DNA of 64,000 nucleotides from assembly GCA_012837935.1 (NCBI GenBank), contig DUQG01000016.1:62001-126000 (forward strand), written 5' to 3'. Position 1 is the stretch's first letter, and every line of letters begins with the position of its first letter. This document shows, in pieces, positions 1 through 10,700 of this stretch. A program made the position numbers and the translations under genes. A model generated the notes under the pieces. The model was not told where the DNA came from and did no database searches. It saw only the letters and a list, made by a program, of their open reading frames with translations. The DNA comes from Bacteroidales bacterium. Lineage in GTDB: Bacteria > Bacteroidota > Bacteroidia > Bacteroidales > Paludibacteraceae.

Positions 1-1
1 G

Positions 2-1432
2 CATAATAAAGGCTACGATTTTTATTCGGCTTTCTTTGAATTGAAAAATGTCGGTAGATTGAAAACGCTAGTTCTAGGAGATTTTAGAGCCAATTTTGGG
101 CAAGGCTTAGTTGTGCGCACCGACTTTTCAATGGGAAAATCGGCATACGTTATGCAAGTTACACCACGCTCCACCGGATTGAAAAAATTTAGCTCCACTG
201 CTGAATACGATATTTTTAGAGGTGCAGGCGCTACGATTAATCTTGGCAAACTGGATGTAACTGCATTTTATTCTCGTAAAAGAATAGACGCTGATACCGA
301 TACTATCAACGGCACTTTCTCATCGCTTACGCAAACAGGCATTCATCGTACGCTCAAAGACTTAGAAAAGAAAAACACCGTACTACAACAGGCCATTGGT
401 GGAAATGCCACTTTCACACATCAATGGTTTCAAGTAGGTACAACTGCATTTTATAATCACTTTGACCACAGTCTTCAACCTCGTTCAGCAAACTACAATC
501 AGTTCTATTTCTGCGGACAAGAACAGTGGGCAGCAAGCGTAAACTATCGTGCACGATGGCAAAAGATAAATTTCTTTGGTGAGACAGCCATAACTGATAA
601 GTCTGCTCTGGCTACACTTAATGGAATGAATTTCAATCCGACATCTCGCGTAAGTCTTGTGGCATTGCATCGCTATTTCTCCAAAGAATACGACGTACTA
701 TTTGCTCGCACTTTCTCTGAATCGTCCCGTGTGAATAACGAAACCGGATTTTATCTCGGCGCAGAAGTTCGTCCTATTAAATACTGGAAAATATCGGCAT
801 ACGTGGATAGTTATCGATTTCCATGGGCAAAATTTGGCATTGATGTTCCATCCATTGGTAAAGATTATTTGGTGCAAGTTGATTATTTTCCGAAACGTAA
901 CATTAATATGTATTGGCGGTTTAAGTTGGAAGAAAAAGCTCGCAATTTCACCGACACCGTGAGCACGATGTCCGTCGTTACCAATCAAACCAAGTGGCAA
1001 GCACGCTACTTACTCAACTACACATTTGGCAGATTTAGCTTCAGAAATCAGTTGGACGCCAACGGTTTTCAGCACACACCCAAGCAAGCCACCTACGGAT
1101 TTTCTGCTTTGCAAGACGTAGCTTATGATTTTAAGAAATTTCCTCTTAGCATCAACGCTCGCTTCCAAGTTTTTGATGCACAAAACTACAACAATCGCAT
1201 TTACGTCTATGAGCGAGATGTACTTTACGCCTTCTCCGTCCCGATGAATTACGGTCTGGGAAGTCGTTACTATCTAAATTTACGTTACGACTTGGGAGAA
1301 AGTCTCTCTTTTTGGCTAAAATTCGCACAAACAGTTTATGCTGACGGACGTACATCTCAAAGTAGCGGAAACGAAGAAATACCCGGAAACAGAAAAACGG
1401 ATTTTAGATTTTTGCTACGATGGAAATTTTAA
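2..1432 (+). CDS. Outer-membrane beta-barrel protein, 5'-truncated (HHH-domain protein C-terminus)
   Basis: The reading frame is open through the left edge, so the start lies outside the window; the TTG at 41 is only an internal codon. The visible ~476 residues are a long run of alternating aromatic/polar beta-strands ending in a C-terminal aromatic (RWKF), as in outer-membrane barrels. The segment with FGQGLVVRTDFSMGKS near the start resembles the barrel part of Bacteroidota 'helix-hairpin-helix domain-containing' secreted proteins, whose HHH repeats would lie upstream. No function is established for that family that I can name. The family assignment is from memory of the motif and is moderate; the barrel character is clear. 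Confidence 0.7.
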   Translation, partial: HNKGYDFYSAFFELKNVGRLKTLVLGDFRANFGQGLVVRTDFSMGKSAYVMQVTPRSTGLKKFSSTAEYDIFRGAGATINLGKLDVTAFYSRKRIDADTDTINGTFSSLTQTGIHRTLKDLEKKNTVLQQAIGGNATFTHQWFQVGTTAFYNHFDHSLQPRSANYNQFYFCGQEQWAASVNYRARWQKINFFGETAITDKSALATLNGMNFNPTSRVSLVALHRYFSKEYDVLFARTFSESSRVNNETGFYLGAEVRPIKYWKISAYVDSYRFPWAKFGIDVPSIGKDYLVQVDYFPKRNINMYWRFKLEEKARNFTDTVSTMSVVTNQTKWQARYLLNYTFGRFSFRNQLDANGFQHTPKQATYGFSALQDVAYDFKKFPLSINARFQVFDAQNYNNRIYVYERDVLYAFSVPMNYGLGSRYYLNLRYDLGESLSFWLKFAQTVYADGRTSQSSGNEEIPGNRKTDFRFLLRWKF

Positions 1433-1526
1433 TTCTTGTCTTGTTTTAAACTTTTTACACATTGTCTTGTCCTATTTGTACTTTTACAGATTATTACACA
1501 CAACATATTTCTACCATTAATAATCA

Positions 1527-2669
1527 ATGAGAACAAAACCAATTGCTGCATCCGCTTATTCGGACAGCAAACCGCATTACGAAATTCTTAACGGTCTGCG
1601 TGGTGTTGCTGCTTTGATGGTGATATTCTACCATATTTTCGAAGCTTTTGCCACGAGTCCTTTCGACCAAAAATTCAATCACGGTTACTTAGCCGTTGAT
1701 TTTTTCTTTGTCCTTTCCGGATTTGTTATTGCCTATGCGTATGACGACCGTTGGGGTAAAATGAGTACAAAAGACTTTTTCAAACGCCGACTTATCCGCC
1801 TTCATCCGCTGATTGTGATTGGCTTCGTTTTCGGTGCCATTACATTTCTTATTCAAGGCAGCGTAAAGTGGAACGGTTCGCCTACACCACTTTCCATGGT
1901 TATGCTTGCTACGTTACTTAGTCTTTTCTTGATTCCGGCATATCCGGGTGCAGGCTATGAAGTTCGTGGCAATGCAGAAATGTTCCCGTTAAATGGTCCT
2001 ACGTGGTCGCTGTTTTTTGAGTATATCGGCAATATTCTTTACGCTATTATGCTACGTCGAATAAACACCAAAGCACTTGCTACACTCGTTCTTGTAAGTG
2101 GCGTTGGACTTGCCTATTTCTCTATTTCTGGAATGTCTGGTTACGGACATTTGGGCGTAGGTTGGTCTTTGGCTGATAATAATTTTCTAGGCGGAATGCT
2201 CAGAGTAATATTCTCTTTCTCTATTGGACAGCTACTATCAAGAACATTTAAGCCTATAAAAATCCGTGGTGCATTTTGGTTTACTAGTTTGGTTATCGTG
2301 GTGCTACTGGCTATGCCTTACGTTACAGGTGAAGCCACCATGTGGATAAATGGAATTTACGACGCCGTAGTTGTTATCTTCGTTTTTCCATTTCTGGTTT
2401 TTCTGGGTGCTTCCGGCAAAACTACCGATAAGTTTACCACAAAAATGTGTAAGTTTATGGGTGATATCTCCTATCCGCTGTACATTGTGCACTACCCTTT
2501 TATGTATCTTTTCTATGCTTGGATTTGGAAAAACGGATACACCTTTGCACAGACTTGGCACGTAGCAGTTCTTCTGATAATTAGCTGTATTCTACTAGCT
2601 TATTTAGTGTTAAAACTCTATGATATTCCTGTTCGTAGATATCTGACTAAAAAGTTTATGAAGAAATAA
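1527..2669 (+). CDS. Acyltransferase 3 family membrane protein (OafA/YrhL-like)
   Basis: A 380-residue polytopic membrane protein. The N-terminal motif LNGLRGVAALMVIFYH, with the conserved R and H, and the following VDFFFVLSGFV are diagnostic of the acyltransferase 3 family, which transfers acyl groups to sugars of surface polysaccharides, lipids or antibiotics at the inner membrane. About ten hydrophobic segments follow, and the C-terminus is basic (RRYLTKKFMKK). Length is normal. It stands alone, 94 bp after the barrel gene, and converges on pckA with a shared terminator. The acyl acceptor cannot be deduced from context. Confidence 0.9.
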   Translation: MRTKPIAASAYSDSKPHYEILNGLRGVAALMVIFYHIFEAFATSPFDQKFNHGYLAVDFFFVLSGFVIAYAYDDRWGKMSTKDFFKRRLIRLHPLIVIGFVFGAITFLIQGSVKWNGSPTPLSMVMLATLLSLFLIPAYPGAGYEVRGNAEMFPLNGPTWSLFFEYIGNILYAIMLRRINTKALATLVLVSGVGLAYFSISGMSGYGHLGVGWSLADNNFLGGMLRVIFSFSIGQLLSRTFKPIKIRGAFWFTSLVIVVLLAMPYVTGEATMWINGIYDAVVVIFVFPFLVFLGASGKTTDKFTTKMCKFMGDISYPLYIVHYPFMYLFYAWIWKNGYTFAQTWHVAVLLIISCILLAYLVLKLYDIPVRRYLTKKFMKK

Positions 2670-2678
2670 TGTCAGATT

Positions 2679-2746
2679 GTTTGGGGTGCAACAGCTCTCA
2701 GCCGTTCCATTTAATATTGTCGGCTTCCAGCCGACAAACCCCAAAC
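2679..2746. repeat. Nested intergenic inverted-repeat element
   Basis: A 9-bp outer inverted repeat (GTTTGGGGT at 2679-2687, ACCCCAAAC at 2738-2746) encloses two consecutive 7-3-7 hairpins. One is AACAGCTCTCAGCCGTT with one mismatch. The other is the perfect GTCGGCTTCCAGCCGAC at 2719-2735. The GGCT-NNN-AGCC core recurs in hairpins at 15-18.4 kb. Confidence 0.7.
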
Positions 2747-2764
2747 AAACTCTCACTCAACAAA

Positions 2765-2797
2765 AAAATCCCGCTTCTCATTTGAGAGCGGGATTTT
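2765..2797. terminator. Bidirectional terminator, acyltransferase/pckA
   Basis: AATCCCGC at 2767 pairs with GCGGGATT ending at 2795. An inner TCTCA/TGAGA stem closes the loop, with one bulged T. The stem is flanked by A-runs and T-runs on both sides, suiting the convergent gene pair. Confidence 0.8.
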
Positions 2798-2817
2798 CTA
2801 TCTAATTTATTATCAAA

Positions 2818-4428
2818 TTACAATTTCGGTCCAGCAGCAACCAATGCTTTGCCTGCTTCGTTTCCTGTAAACTTCTTGAAGTTATTGATGAAACGTCCTG
2901 CAAGATCTTGAGCTTTTTCGTCCCAAACTTTAGCATCAGCATAAGTGTCGCGCGGGTCAAGGATAGCTGGATCTACACCCGGAAGTGCTGTTGGAACTTT
3001 GAAGCCAAAGTATGGAATTTCTTTAGTTTCAGCTTTGTCAATAGAACCGTCAAAGATAGCGTCAATAATACCGCGAGTATCTTTAATAGAGATACGTTTT
3101 CCTGTTCCGTTCCATCCTGTGTTCACCAAGTAAGCTTTCGCCCCTGATTTTTTCATTTTCTTCACTAACTCTTCAGCATATTTTGTTGGGTGCAATGACA
3201 AGAAAGCAGCACCAAAACAAGCTGAGAAAGTAGGAGTCGGTTCAGTAATACCACGCTCTGTACCGGCTAATTTTGCAGTAAATCCAGACAAGAAGTAGTA
3301 TTGAGTTTGAGCTGCATCTAAGATAGATACCGGAGGAAGCACACCAAATGCATCAGCAGACAAGAAAATAACTTTTTCTGCAGCAGGTCCTTTTGATTTT
3401 GGCTTAACGATATTTTCAATGTGATAAATCGGGTAAGAAACACGTGTGTTTTCGGTTACCGATTTATCAGTGAAATCAATTTTACCATTTTCGTCAACCG
3501 CTACGTTTTCAAGTAATGCGTCACGCTTAATAGCATTGTAAATATCAGGCTCAGATTCTTTGTCAAGGTTAATAACTTTAGCATAGCAACCGCCTTCAAA
3601 GTTAAATACGCCTTCGTCATCCCATCCGTGCTCATCGTCACCGATTAGCAAACGTTTCGGGTCTGTAGAAAGAGTGGTTTTTCCGGTTCCTGACAGTCCA
3701 AAGAAAATAGCTGTGTTTTTTCCTTCAAGGTCTGTGTTGGCAGAACAGTGCATAGAAGCCATGCCTTTTAATGGAAGCAGATAGTTCATATAAGAGAACA
3801 TACCTTTTTTCATCTCACCACCGTACCAACTACTGCCTATAACTTGCATTTTTTCTGTCAAGTTGAAAACAGTAAATGTTTTTGAATTCAATCCAAGTTC
3901 TTTCCAGTTTTCACCTGCATCGGTTTTTGAAGCGTTAAGAATCACGAAATCCGGTTCGCCGTAGTTAGCTAGTTCCTCTTCCGTTGGACGGATAAACATG
4001 TTTTTCACAAAGTGAGCTTGCCATGCAACTTCCATGATAAAACGGAATTTTTGACGCGAGTTTTCGTTGGTTCCGCAGAAAGTATCAACAACAAATAATC
4101 TTTTGTTAGACAATTGCTTGGTAGCAATTTTCTTCAATTCCACCCAAGTAGATTGAGGAAGCGGTTTGTTGTCATTTTTATATTCATCGGAAGTCCACCA
4201 AATAGTATCTCTTGAAACATCATCCATGATAAAGAATTTATCTTTTGGAGAACGTCCTGTGTAAACGCCTGTCATTACGTTAACAGCGCCTAATTCAGTA
4301 ACTTGACCTTTTTCAAAACCTTCTAATTCCGGTTTTGTTTCTTCAGCAAAAAGCTGATCGTATGACGGGTTGTGTACAATTTCAGTTGTACCTGTAATGC
4401 CATACTTTGTTAAATCTAAATTTGCCAT
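2818..4428 (-). CDS. pckA: Phosphoenolpyruvate carboxykinase (ATP)
   Basis: A 536-residue cytosolic enzyme interconverting oxaloacetate + ATP with PEP + CO2 + ADP. In Bacteroidota it serves gluconeogenesis or CO2 fixation toward succinate. The phosphate-binding kinase-1a loop [13 protein letters not shown] lies near residue 245. It is followed by GDDEHGWDD (metal and kinase-2 region) and the substrate-loop motif TGRSPKDKF near residue 60. Length matches the ATP-type family (~530-540). It is monocistronic: terminator downstream, 369-bp divergent intergenic region upstream. A TATTTTTA hexamer-like -7 box about 50 bp upstream is a weak promoter candidate. Confidence 0.98.
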   Translation of the reverse strand: MANLDLTKYGITGTTEIVHNPSYDQLFAEETKPELEGFEKGQVTELGAVNVMTGVYTGRSPKDKFFIMDDVSRDTIWWTSDEYKNDNKPLPQSTWVELKKIATKQLSNKRLFVVDTFCGTNENSRQKFRFIMEVAWQAHFVKNMFIRPTEEELANYGEPDFVILNASKTDAGENWKELGLNSKTFTVFNLTEKMQVIGSSWYGGEMKKGMFSYMNYLLPLKGMASMHCSANTDLEGKNTAIFFGLSGTGKTTLSTDPKRLLIGDDEHGWDDEGVFNFEGGCYAKVINLDKESEPDIYNAIKRDALLENVAVDENGKIDFTDKSVTENTRVSYPIYHIENIVKPKSKGPAAEKVIFLSADAFGVLPPVSILDAAQTQYYFLSGFTAKLAGTERGITEPTPTFSACFGAAFLSLHPTKYAEELVKKMKKSGAKAYLVNTGWNGTGKRISIKDTRGIIDAIFDGSIDKAETKEIPYFGFKVPTALPGVDPAILDPRDTYADAKVWDEKAQDLAGRFINNFKKFTGNEAGKALVAAGPKL

Positions 4429-4797
4429 TTGAAAAAATTTAATTGATTTATTTTTTGTTTTTATCTCCTAGTTTTTCAGGGTATAAAAATACGATAATAT
4501 TTCGACACTCAAAAACAATTAAAGAAATTTTTCTTTAATTGTTTTGCTTTTTAGATTCTTAACAAGTCTGAAGCATTAGTTAATCAAGCTCTTTCGTTAT
4601 TTCCATACTATAATATTAATTTTCCATTACAAAAAAAGGCAAAAACCAGCCTAGTGATTTTACCGATAATTCACTGTGTTTCTTTGAGTTATACACCTAT
4701 ATATCTTTTGGCACGGAAATTGTTTTTTAATCAGTACTCGAGCAAAGTAAAAAGTAATTAAAATAAATTATTCACACACTTTTAAATACATACAACT
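4429..4797. other. Divergent promoter region pckA / SRS-rich protein gene
   Basis: No coding potential. It holds the pckA leader, an AGTGA/TCACT interrupted palindrome around 4651-4673, and the sigma-54-like promoter annotated separately at 4709-4724. Confidence 0.6.
4709..4724 (+). promoter_or_regulatory. Sigma-54-like promoter
   Basis: TGGCACGGAAATTGTT matches the RpoN consensus TGGCACG-N4-TTGC except for T instead of C at -12. The GG and G(C/T) elements are 12 bp apart as required. The predicted transcription start near 4735 is about 63 bp before the ATG at 4798. No TAnnTTTG box was seen for this gene. Confidence 0.5.
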
Positions 4798-6282
4798 ATG
4801 AAAACAAAAATTACAAGCATGTTGGCATTCGTAGTTTCAGCCTTTTTTATCACATCATGCACCACTTACGCACAGTCATCATACGGCTACGACGATGATT
4901 ATTATGGAAGAAGAAGCAGCAACAACACTCGTTACTCCACCAGAAATGTAACCGTGCAAGCTGAAAATTCAGATATTAGCTACAACCTTGACTTACGTGC
5001 AGTTGCCAATGTTTTTGCCGACTCTCGTGACTTGGAAGAGTTTGAAATGCGTATTAACGATTATGATACCGGAATTAACAACCTTGACTTGAATATGGAT
5101 GGACAAGTTGATTACCTTCGTGTAATTGAAACATCAAAAGGTAATACCCACTTGGTAGTTCTTCAAGCAGTGGTTGGTTACGATACATATCAAGATGTGG
5201 CTTCCATCGTAGTAGAACGAAGAGGTAGTCGCAGACATTATGTGCAAGTAATTGGCGACCCGTACATCTACGGTCCATATTACATTATTGAGCCGATTTA
5301 CGTGTACAATCCGCCAATCTTCTCGTTCTTCTGGGGACCACGCTACTACAGATGGCATTCACCTTACTACTGGGGATATTATCCATCCTACTGGCACTAT
5401 TGGCATCCACGTCCGGTAAATGTATATGTTACAAATATCAATATATACAATAACAACTACAACCATACTTACAACTACTCAAATCGTATCAGAAGTAATT
5501 ACTACAACGATATGCGTAGTCAAGTAAGCAGAAATGATTATTCAAGAGCTAATCCGGAACGTTCGTTTGCAAGTAGAAATGCTTCAAGAAGTAATGTGAA
5601 TAACCACAGAGATTTGGTTCGCAATTCAAATAGTCGTTCAGCTATTAACAGCAGAACAAACTCTAGAACAAATTCGCAAGTACGTGGAACTACTCCCGAT
5701 AGAAACAACAATGCAGTAAGAAGTGGTTCTAGCACTAGAGGAACTGATGCAGGAGTACGTAGTAACACTAATAGTAGAATTAGCACTAGAAACTCAACCG
5801 GTGCTGTAAGAAATAACCAAGAATGGAACAACCAACGCTCTTCTCAGACTCGCTCGCAAGATGCTTCAAGAAATAGCTCAGGTGTTCGTTCCGGCTCTTC
5901 AAATAATGAAAGAGGTTCAATAAATACGCCAAATAGAGGTACTTACGAACAATCCGGCAGAACAAACAATGGTTCAAGCAACAATAGAGAAGTAGTTCCT
6001 AGAACTAACCAGCAAAGACCTTCTACTTACAACAACTCAAGTAGTCAGTCGAGCAGAAACTCTAACGTAGCACCTCGCAGCACTCAAACCAATAGAAGTA
6101 GTGGCTCTGTAAGTACGCCGAACAGAAGTTCTAGTTCACGTAGCGGAAGTGTTAGTACTCCAAGCAGAAGCAGTTCCAGTTCAAGAAGTAGCGGTAGTTA
6201 TAGCACACCAAGTAGAAGTTCATCTTCCTCATCAGGAACTACGAGCAGTGGAAGAAACAGTAGCAGAAGTTCTAGAAGATAA
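4798..6282 (+). CDS. Secreted Ser/Arg/Asn-rich low-complexity protein, possible lipoprotein
   Basis: 494 residues, function unknown. The N-terminal signal ends in FFITSCTTYAQS, a possible lipobox (TSC) or an ordinary signal peptide cleaved after AQS. Residues ~45-155 look folded and contain NLDMNMDGQVDYLRV-like acidic turns (LDLNMDGQVDYLRV, EF-hand-like DMDGQVD). Residues ~155-225 are extremely Tyr/Trp/Pro-rich (YYWGYYPSYWHYWHP). From ~225 to the end the chain is almost only S, R, N, T and G, with repeated STPSRSSS-type units, and is surely disordered. A strong hairpin terminator follows. It is probably a surface or envelope-stress protein; that is inference. Confidence 0.75.
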   Translation: MKTKITSMLAFVVSAFFITSCTTYAQSSYGYDDDYYGRRSSNNTRYSTRNVTVQAENSDISYNLDLRAVANVFADSRDLEEFEMRINDYDTGINNLDLNMDGQVDYLRVIETSKGNTHLVVLQAVVGYDTYQDVASIVVERRGSRRHYVQVIGDPYIYGPYYIIEPIYVYNPPIFSFFWGPRYYRWHSPYYWGYYPSYWHYWHPRPVNVYVTNINIYNNNYNHTYNYSNRIRSNYYNDMRSQVSRNDYSRANPERSFASRNASRSNVNNHRDLVRNSNSRSAINSRTNSRTNSQVRGTTPDRNNNAVRSGSSTRGTDAGVRSNTNSRISTRNSTGAVRNNQEWNNQRSSQTRSQDASRNSSGVRSGSSNNERGSINTPNRGTYEQSGRTNNGSSNNREVVPRTNQQRPSTYNNSSSQSSRNSNVAPRSTQTNRSSGSVSTPNRSSSSRSGSVSTPSRSSSSSRSSGSYSTPSRSSSSSSGTTSSGRNSSRSSRR

Positions 6283-6367
6283 TTAAGCTAAAAAAACAAT
6301 TGAGATAGTATGATTAGTTAATATGGTTTTGATTTCAGTTTGTTTATGTTTATGGTGATTTTTTGAA

Positions 6368-6399
6368 AACGGCGAAGTGAAACTATTCACTTCGCCGTT
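6368..6399 (+). terminator. Terminator of the SRS-rich protein gene
   Basis: A perfect 14-bp stem AACGGCGAAGTGAA / TTCACTTCGCCGTT with a 4-nt loop ACTA, followed by a T-rich run. Confidence 0.85.
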
Positions 6400-6590
6400 G
6401 TTATTTTGTCAATTAGCGAGAACGAGGCAGATGGAAAGATTATCCATTTTCTTACACCGAGTACATTGCATTTAGTGATGTATTCGTTTTTTATGAGACC
6501 ATTAATGTAATAATGATGTATTATTGAAATCAAAAAAATAAAATTTCAACTTAAAGTCAAAGTTTTTTCTAAATCTTCCACGGAAACTGA

Positions 6591-6620
6591 TTGTTACTTA
6601 ACAATAAGGGTGTATATTTG
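6591..6620 (+). promoter_or_regulatory. Bacteroidota promoter for the T9SS/RHS block
   Basis: TTG at 6591 and TATATTTG at 6613-6620 are separated by 19 bp, the canonical -33/-7 arrangement. The ATG at 6681 follows after about 60 bp. Confidence 0.75.
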
Positions 6621-6680
6621 CGGCGAACATTTTCTACTTAGAAAAGTATTTTATAAATCACTTCTAATTTCTTAAGAACA

Positions 6681-7712
6681 ATGAAACACAAATTATTAAT
6701 TCTAATCTTCTACCTTATTGGAAGTATGATTGCTTTTGGACAAGCATCCCTAAAACTTACCAAAGAGAGTAATTATTATCAAGCAGGCGACAGCCTATAC
6801 AAGTATCAAGTAGTATATAAAGACCCGGGTAGCAGCGGGCAAGAACTGGAATGGGACTTTAGTCATTTGCAAACCATCAATGAGAATTACCAGCTTAAAT
6901 ACTCGTATGCCGACAGCTTGGACACAAGTCTGATATGTGGCACAGAGCATCGTACACGCTACTATTTCCGCCAACATGCAGATAGCGTTTGGGCTACAGG
7001 GTTTGAAAACTACACCACTAAGATGGATTATACCACACCCGAATTACGTATGGTTTTTCCATTTAGCTATTCGGATACGCTCTTTAGTCGGTTTGAAGGA
7101 GAAGGGATTTATAGCAATATGCTTACACTAAAACTAAAAGGCTACACACGCACTGTGGCAGATGCAAGCGGCAAACTGATATTACCCGACTTAAAAGTTA
7201 ACAACGCACTGCGCGTTCACAGCTCACGACACTATACCGAAACGGGAAAAGACAGCATGGAAATGACATTGGATACCTACAGTTGGTATGCTAAAGACAT
7301 CCGTTATCCTGTTTTTGAAAGTATTAAAACAACTATCCACCGACAGGGTCAAGATACTACCGTTTTCCGTACATCTTTCTACTACACACCGGAAGAGCTA
7401 CAGTATGGCGGTAGCTATGACGACTCAGAAGAAGTGCTACCGGAGATAGAAAAAATCTTTACCGAAGCTACGCTTTACCCTAATCCCGTAGTAAATGATT
7501 TAAGAATTGACTACAAACTTACCCGTAATGCCACTATCTGGTTTTCCATTCACAATAATATAGGACAACCCATGAGCAGAACCATACAGCGAAAACAATC
7601 CAAAGGATGGAATAGTGAGATAATTCACATGGGACATCTTCTACAAGGAACCTATACACTCTATGTGCATGTGGATGATATGGTGATGAGTAGAGTGGTA
7701 GTGAAGAAGTAG
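6681..7712 (+). CDS. T9SS type A sorting-domain secreted protein
   Basis: 343 residues with an N-terminal signal peptide (hydrophobic core LLILIFYLIGSMIAF, cleavage near FGQ). The C-terminal ~80 residues carry a T9SS type A sorting domain: ATLYPNPVVNDLRI, then GQPMSR, then LLQGTYTLYVHV, and a short basic tail VVVKK. Such proteins cross the outer membrane by the Por/type IX machinery. The central region (residues ~22-250) is unrecognised. It lies 58 bp upstream of the first RHS gene and may share its promoter at 6591-6620, although its codon composition is less AT-rich. Confidence 0.85.
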   Translation: MKHKLLILIFYLIGSMIAFGQASLKLTKESNYYQAGDSLYKYQVVYKDPGSSGQELEWDFSHLQTINENYQLKYSYADSLDTSLICGTEHRTRYYFRQHADSVWATGFENYTTKMDYTTPELRMVFPFSYSDTLFSRFEGEGIYSNMLTLKLKGYTRTVADASGKLILPDLKVNNALRVHSSRHYTETGKDSMEMTLDTYSWYAKDIRYPVFESIKTTIHRQGQDTTVFRTSFYYTPEELQYGGSYDDSEEVLPEIEKIFTEATLYPNPVVNDLRIDYKLTRNATIWFSIHNNIGQPMSRTIQRKQSKGWNSEIIHMGHLLQGTYTLYVHVDDMVMSRVVVKK

Positions 7713-7770
7713 AAAACATACGAAAAAATAATCAAAAAATGAATTGTATAAACTTTATAATTAATTTAGT

Positions 7771-10700
7771 ATGAAGATAGTTTATTGGCCTATAGTTTTA
7801 TTTTTTTGTCTTTTATCATTAGAGATAGTCAACGCACAAATAAAAGACGAATGGATAAGTCCACAAACACCTAACACTGCAAGTCTTGGTACCTATGGTG
7901 CAATACCTGTATCTTTATATACCGGCACTCCAACCATATCAATACCATTGACTGAGTTAAAAGGTGAAAATTTGACAATTCCCATCAATATTTGTTATCA
8001 TTCAGGAAATATTAAGCCAAACCAACGAAGTGGTTGGGTTGGGAATGGCTGGACTATTCCAATCGGCACGATTTATCGAGAAGTGAGAGGCCTTCCTGAT
8101 GAGATGTACAATGACCTACTTAAGGGTACAGGATATTATTTTAGAAGAAATTTTGTGAACTCGGACTGGGATAAGTTCGGAGAAGCACCAAACCTTTCTA
8201 GAAAAAATAGAATAGATTTTCATCGTGAATTAGCATATTATAAAGATTTGGAACCAGATATTTTTCATTTTAATATAAACGGATTGCAAGGTTGTTTTTT
8301 TCTAGATCAAAATGGAAAATGGTGTGTTCAAAGTGATTATTTTGTAAGCATACAATTGGATTCGAATGAACCTCTTGGCTATTCTGTATTTACATATTCT
8401 TTCTCACAGCCTTCTTATGCATCTAAAATTTTCAAGAAGTTTATACTAACTGACAACATTGGTAACAAATATACATTTGGTGGCGAAGAATCTTCGATTG
8501 AATACAGCTTTGTAATTAACAGTGGGAGTATTATGTTTACTGCAAACTCGTGGCATATCAAAGAAATTCAGATAAACGGTAGTGAAGAAAAAGTGTTATT
8601 TGAATATGAAAGAGGTCCTTTTACATCAAGTTTATACAAGTATTCATGTGGCAATAATACTTATAAAAATGAAGGATGCAATTCTTCTGGATATAAGGGA
8701 TGGGAGATGGGCGGCACCCTATTGTTACCTGTTTACTTGAAAAAGATAAAATACAATGCTCAAGAACTATCATTCGCCTTTTCAAAGTCAGATGAATTAA
8801 ATTATAATAGAAACGACTATTATTGGGATACCAATATCATTGGAAATTTAAATGAATTTATCGGTAGAGCAAGACACAATATACCGTTTTATAGAAGTCA
8901 ATATGCATCTGATTTTTATGATCACATTACATGGGTAAAATTAGACAATATTGAACTAAGAGTAAATGGTACTGTTAGAAATCGGATAAATTTTGGGTAT
9001 AATAACTCAAACACAGAGAGACTATTTCTTGAATCAATTTCGATTAAAGGCGAAATGTTATATCAAGATCAAGATATACAGAAATTTTCTTTCAAATATA
9101 GGAATACACATTTATTGCCAAAATATTTAGAATGCATAACCGACCATATGGGATATTATAATGGGAACTCATTCTCATCTTTTAATGGTGGGAATATTTT
9201 TTATCTACGCCAAACAAATGAAAATTTAATCACAACAGGTATATTGGAAGAAATAAAATATCCTACAGGAGGAAAAACAGTATTTGAATATGAAGCAGGT
9301 CAATACTCTAAAATAATTGATGGTAATGATAGGAAACATTTGATTGATGAAATAGGGTATGCAGGCATTAGAATAAAGAAGATAACTTCTTATTCTGAAG
9401 ATTATTCAGTTGCATGGAGTAAAGAATATAACTATAACAAAAATGCCGTTTTAGGAGGAGATGTTTCATCCGGAATCTTAACAAATAAACCGATATACTA
9501 CATTGGTAATGGCAGTGCGATTGATATGTCAGGAGGTACATTTTCTTTTTCATCTACCAATAGCAGCTCCCTTACAAATATTATAGATGACAATGGTGTC
9601 TTAATAGGATATAGTGAAGTGACAGAGGTCGTTTCTGCTAATAATTCAAAAACCTATATTACTAAAAAATTCACTAATCATGATAATGGATACACCGATG
9701 ACAACCCTACTTATACTTTCAAAGCAGATTTATTGATGAATAAAAAATTTTCATCAAGAGCTTATGAGAGAGGGAGAGAGAAAGAGATTATTTACTATAA
9801 TTCGGATAAAAAAATCGTCAAATCTATTGTCAACCACTGGGGAGCTAAATTCTCACAAGAAAAGTCATCTCGAGCTCTTATGTATAATTATTTAGATGTA
9901 GCGTATTGGTGTAATCATGAGTATTATTATCCCTCATCTGTTGCATACTTAAATTATTATTATCCGGTTTTTCTTGATTCCACTATAGAAACACAGTTTG
10001 GAACGAATGGTAGCAACGACTCTATTGTTACAAAATCAAAGTATAAATACCACGAAACAACTAAATTGTTGAAAGAAAAAGAGATTACAGATAGTAATGG
10101 AGATATTTATATGACTAAAATAACATATCCCTTTGATTATCTTACTCTCAATTTTCCGACACACATAAACTCTCAAATGATTTTATCGAATATGCTTAAT
10201 TATCCGCTTGAAGAAAAAATGTTCAAAAATGGAAAAATTATTAGTGCAACTGGACAAACATATACTCAAGTGTCGCCAAACTTTATCATAAAGCCCGCGG
10301 ATAAGTATATTCTGAATGTTACATCACCTATAGATGATGAGAATTTTGTATTTCCTGTAATTAGCACAGAACTATACGGCATTAATGCTAAAATAAGTAA
10401 AAATATTTCACTGACTTATCATGAGAATGGAACTGGAAAAATTAAAGAGATTATTAATGCACAAACAAGTGTTTGCACCACTTATCTTTGGAGCTACAAC
10501 CATCAACATCCAATTGCAGAAATAAAAAATGCCTCTTATTCTGAAGTAGAGAATTTGGCAAAACAAATTTTTTCTGTAACAAGCTATGATGATTTATCAT
10601 CACAAACAACACCAAATGAAAGCAAACTAAGAGACGGTAGTTTACAACGTGCTCTTCCTCATGCTCAAGTTACCACTTACACTTACAAGCCTCTTGTAGG

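Noticed and set aside
5538-5831. Minus-strand Leu-rich frame inside the SRS-rich protein gene
   Set aside because: It is the complement of Ser/Arg/Asn codons and thus automatically rich in Leu, Val and Thr; no start signal.
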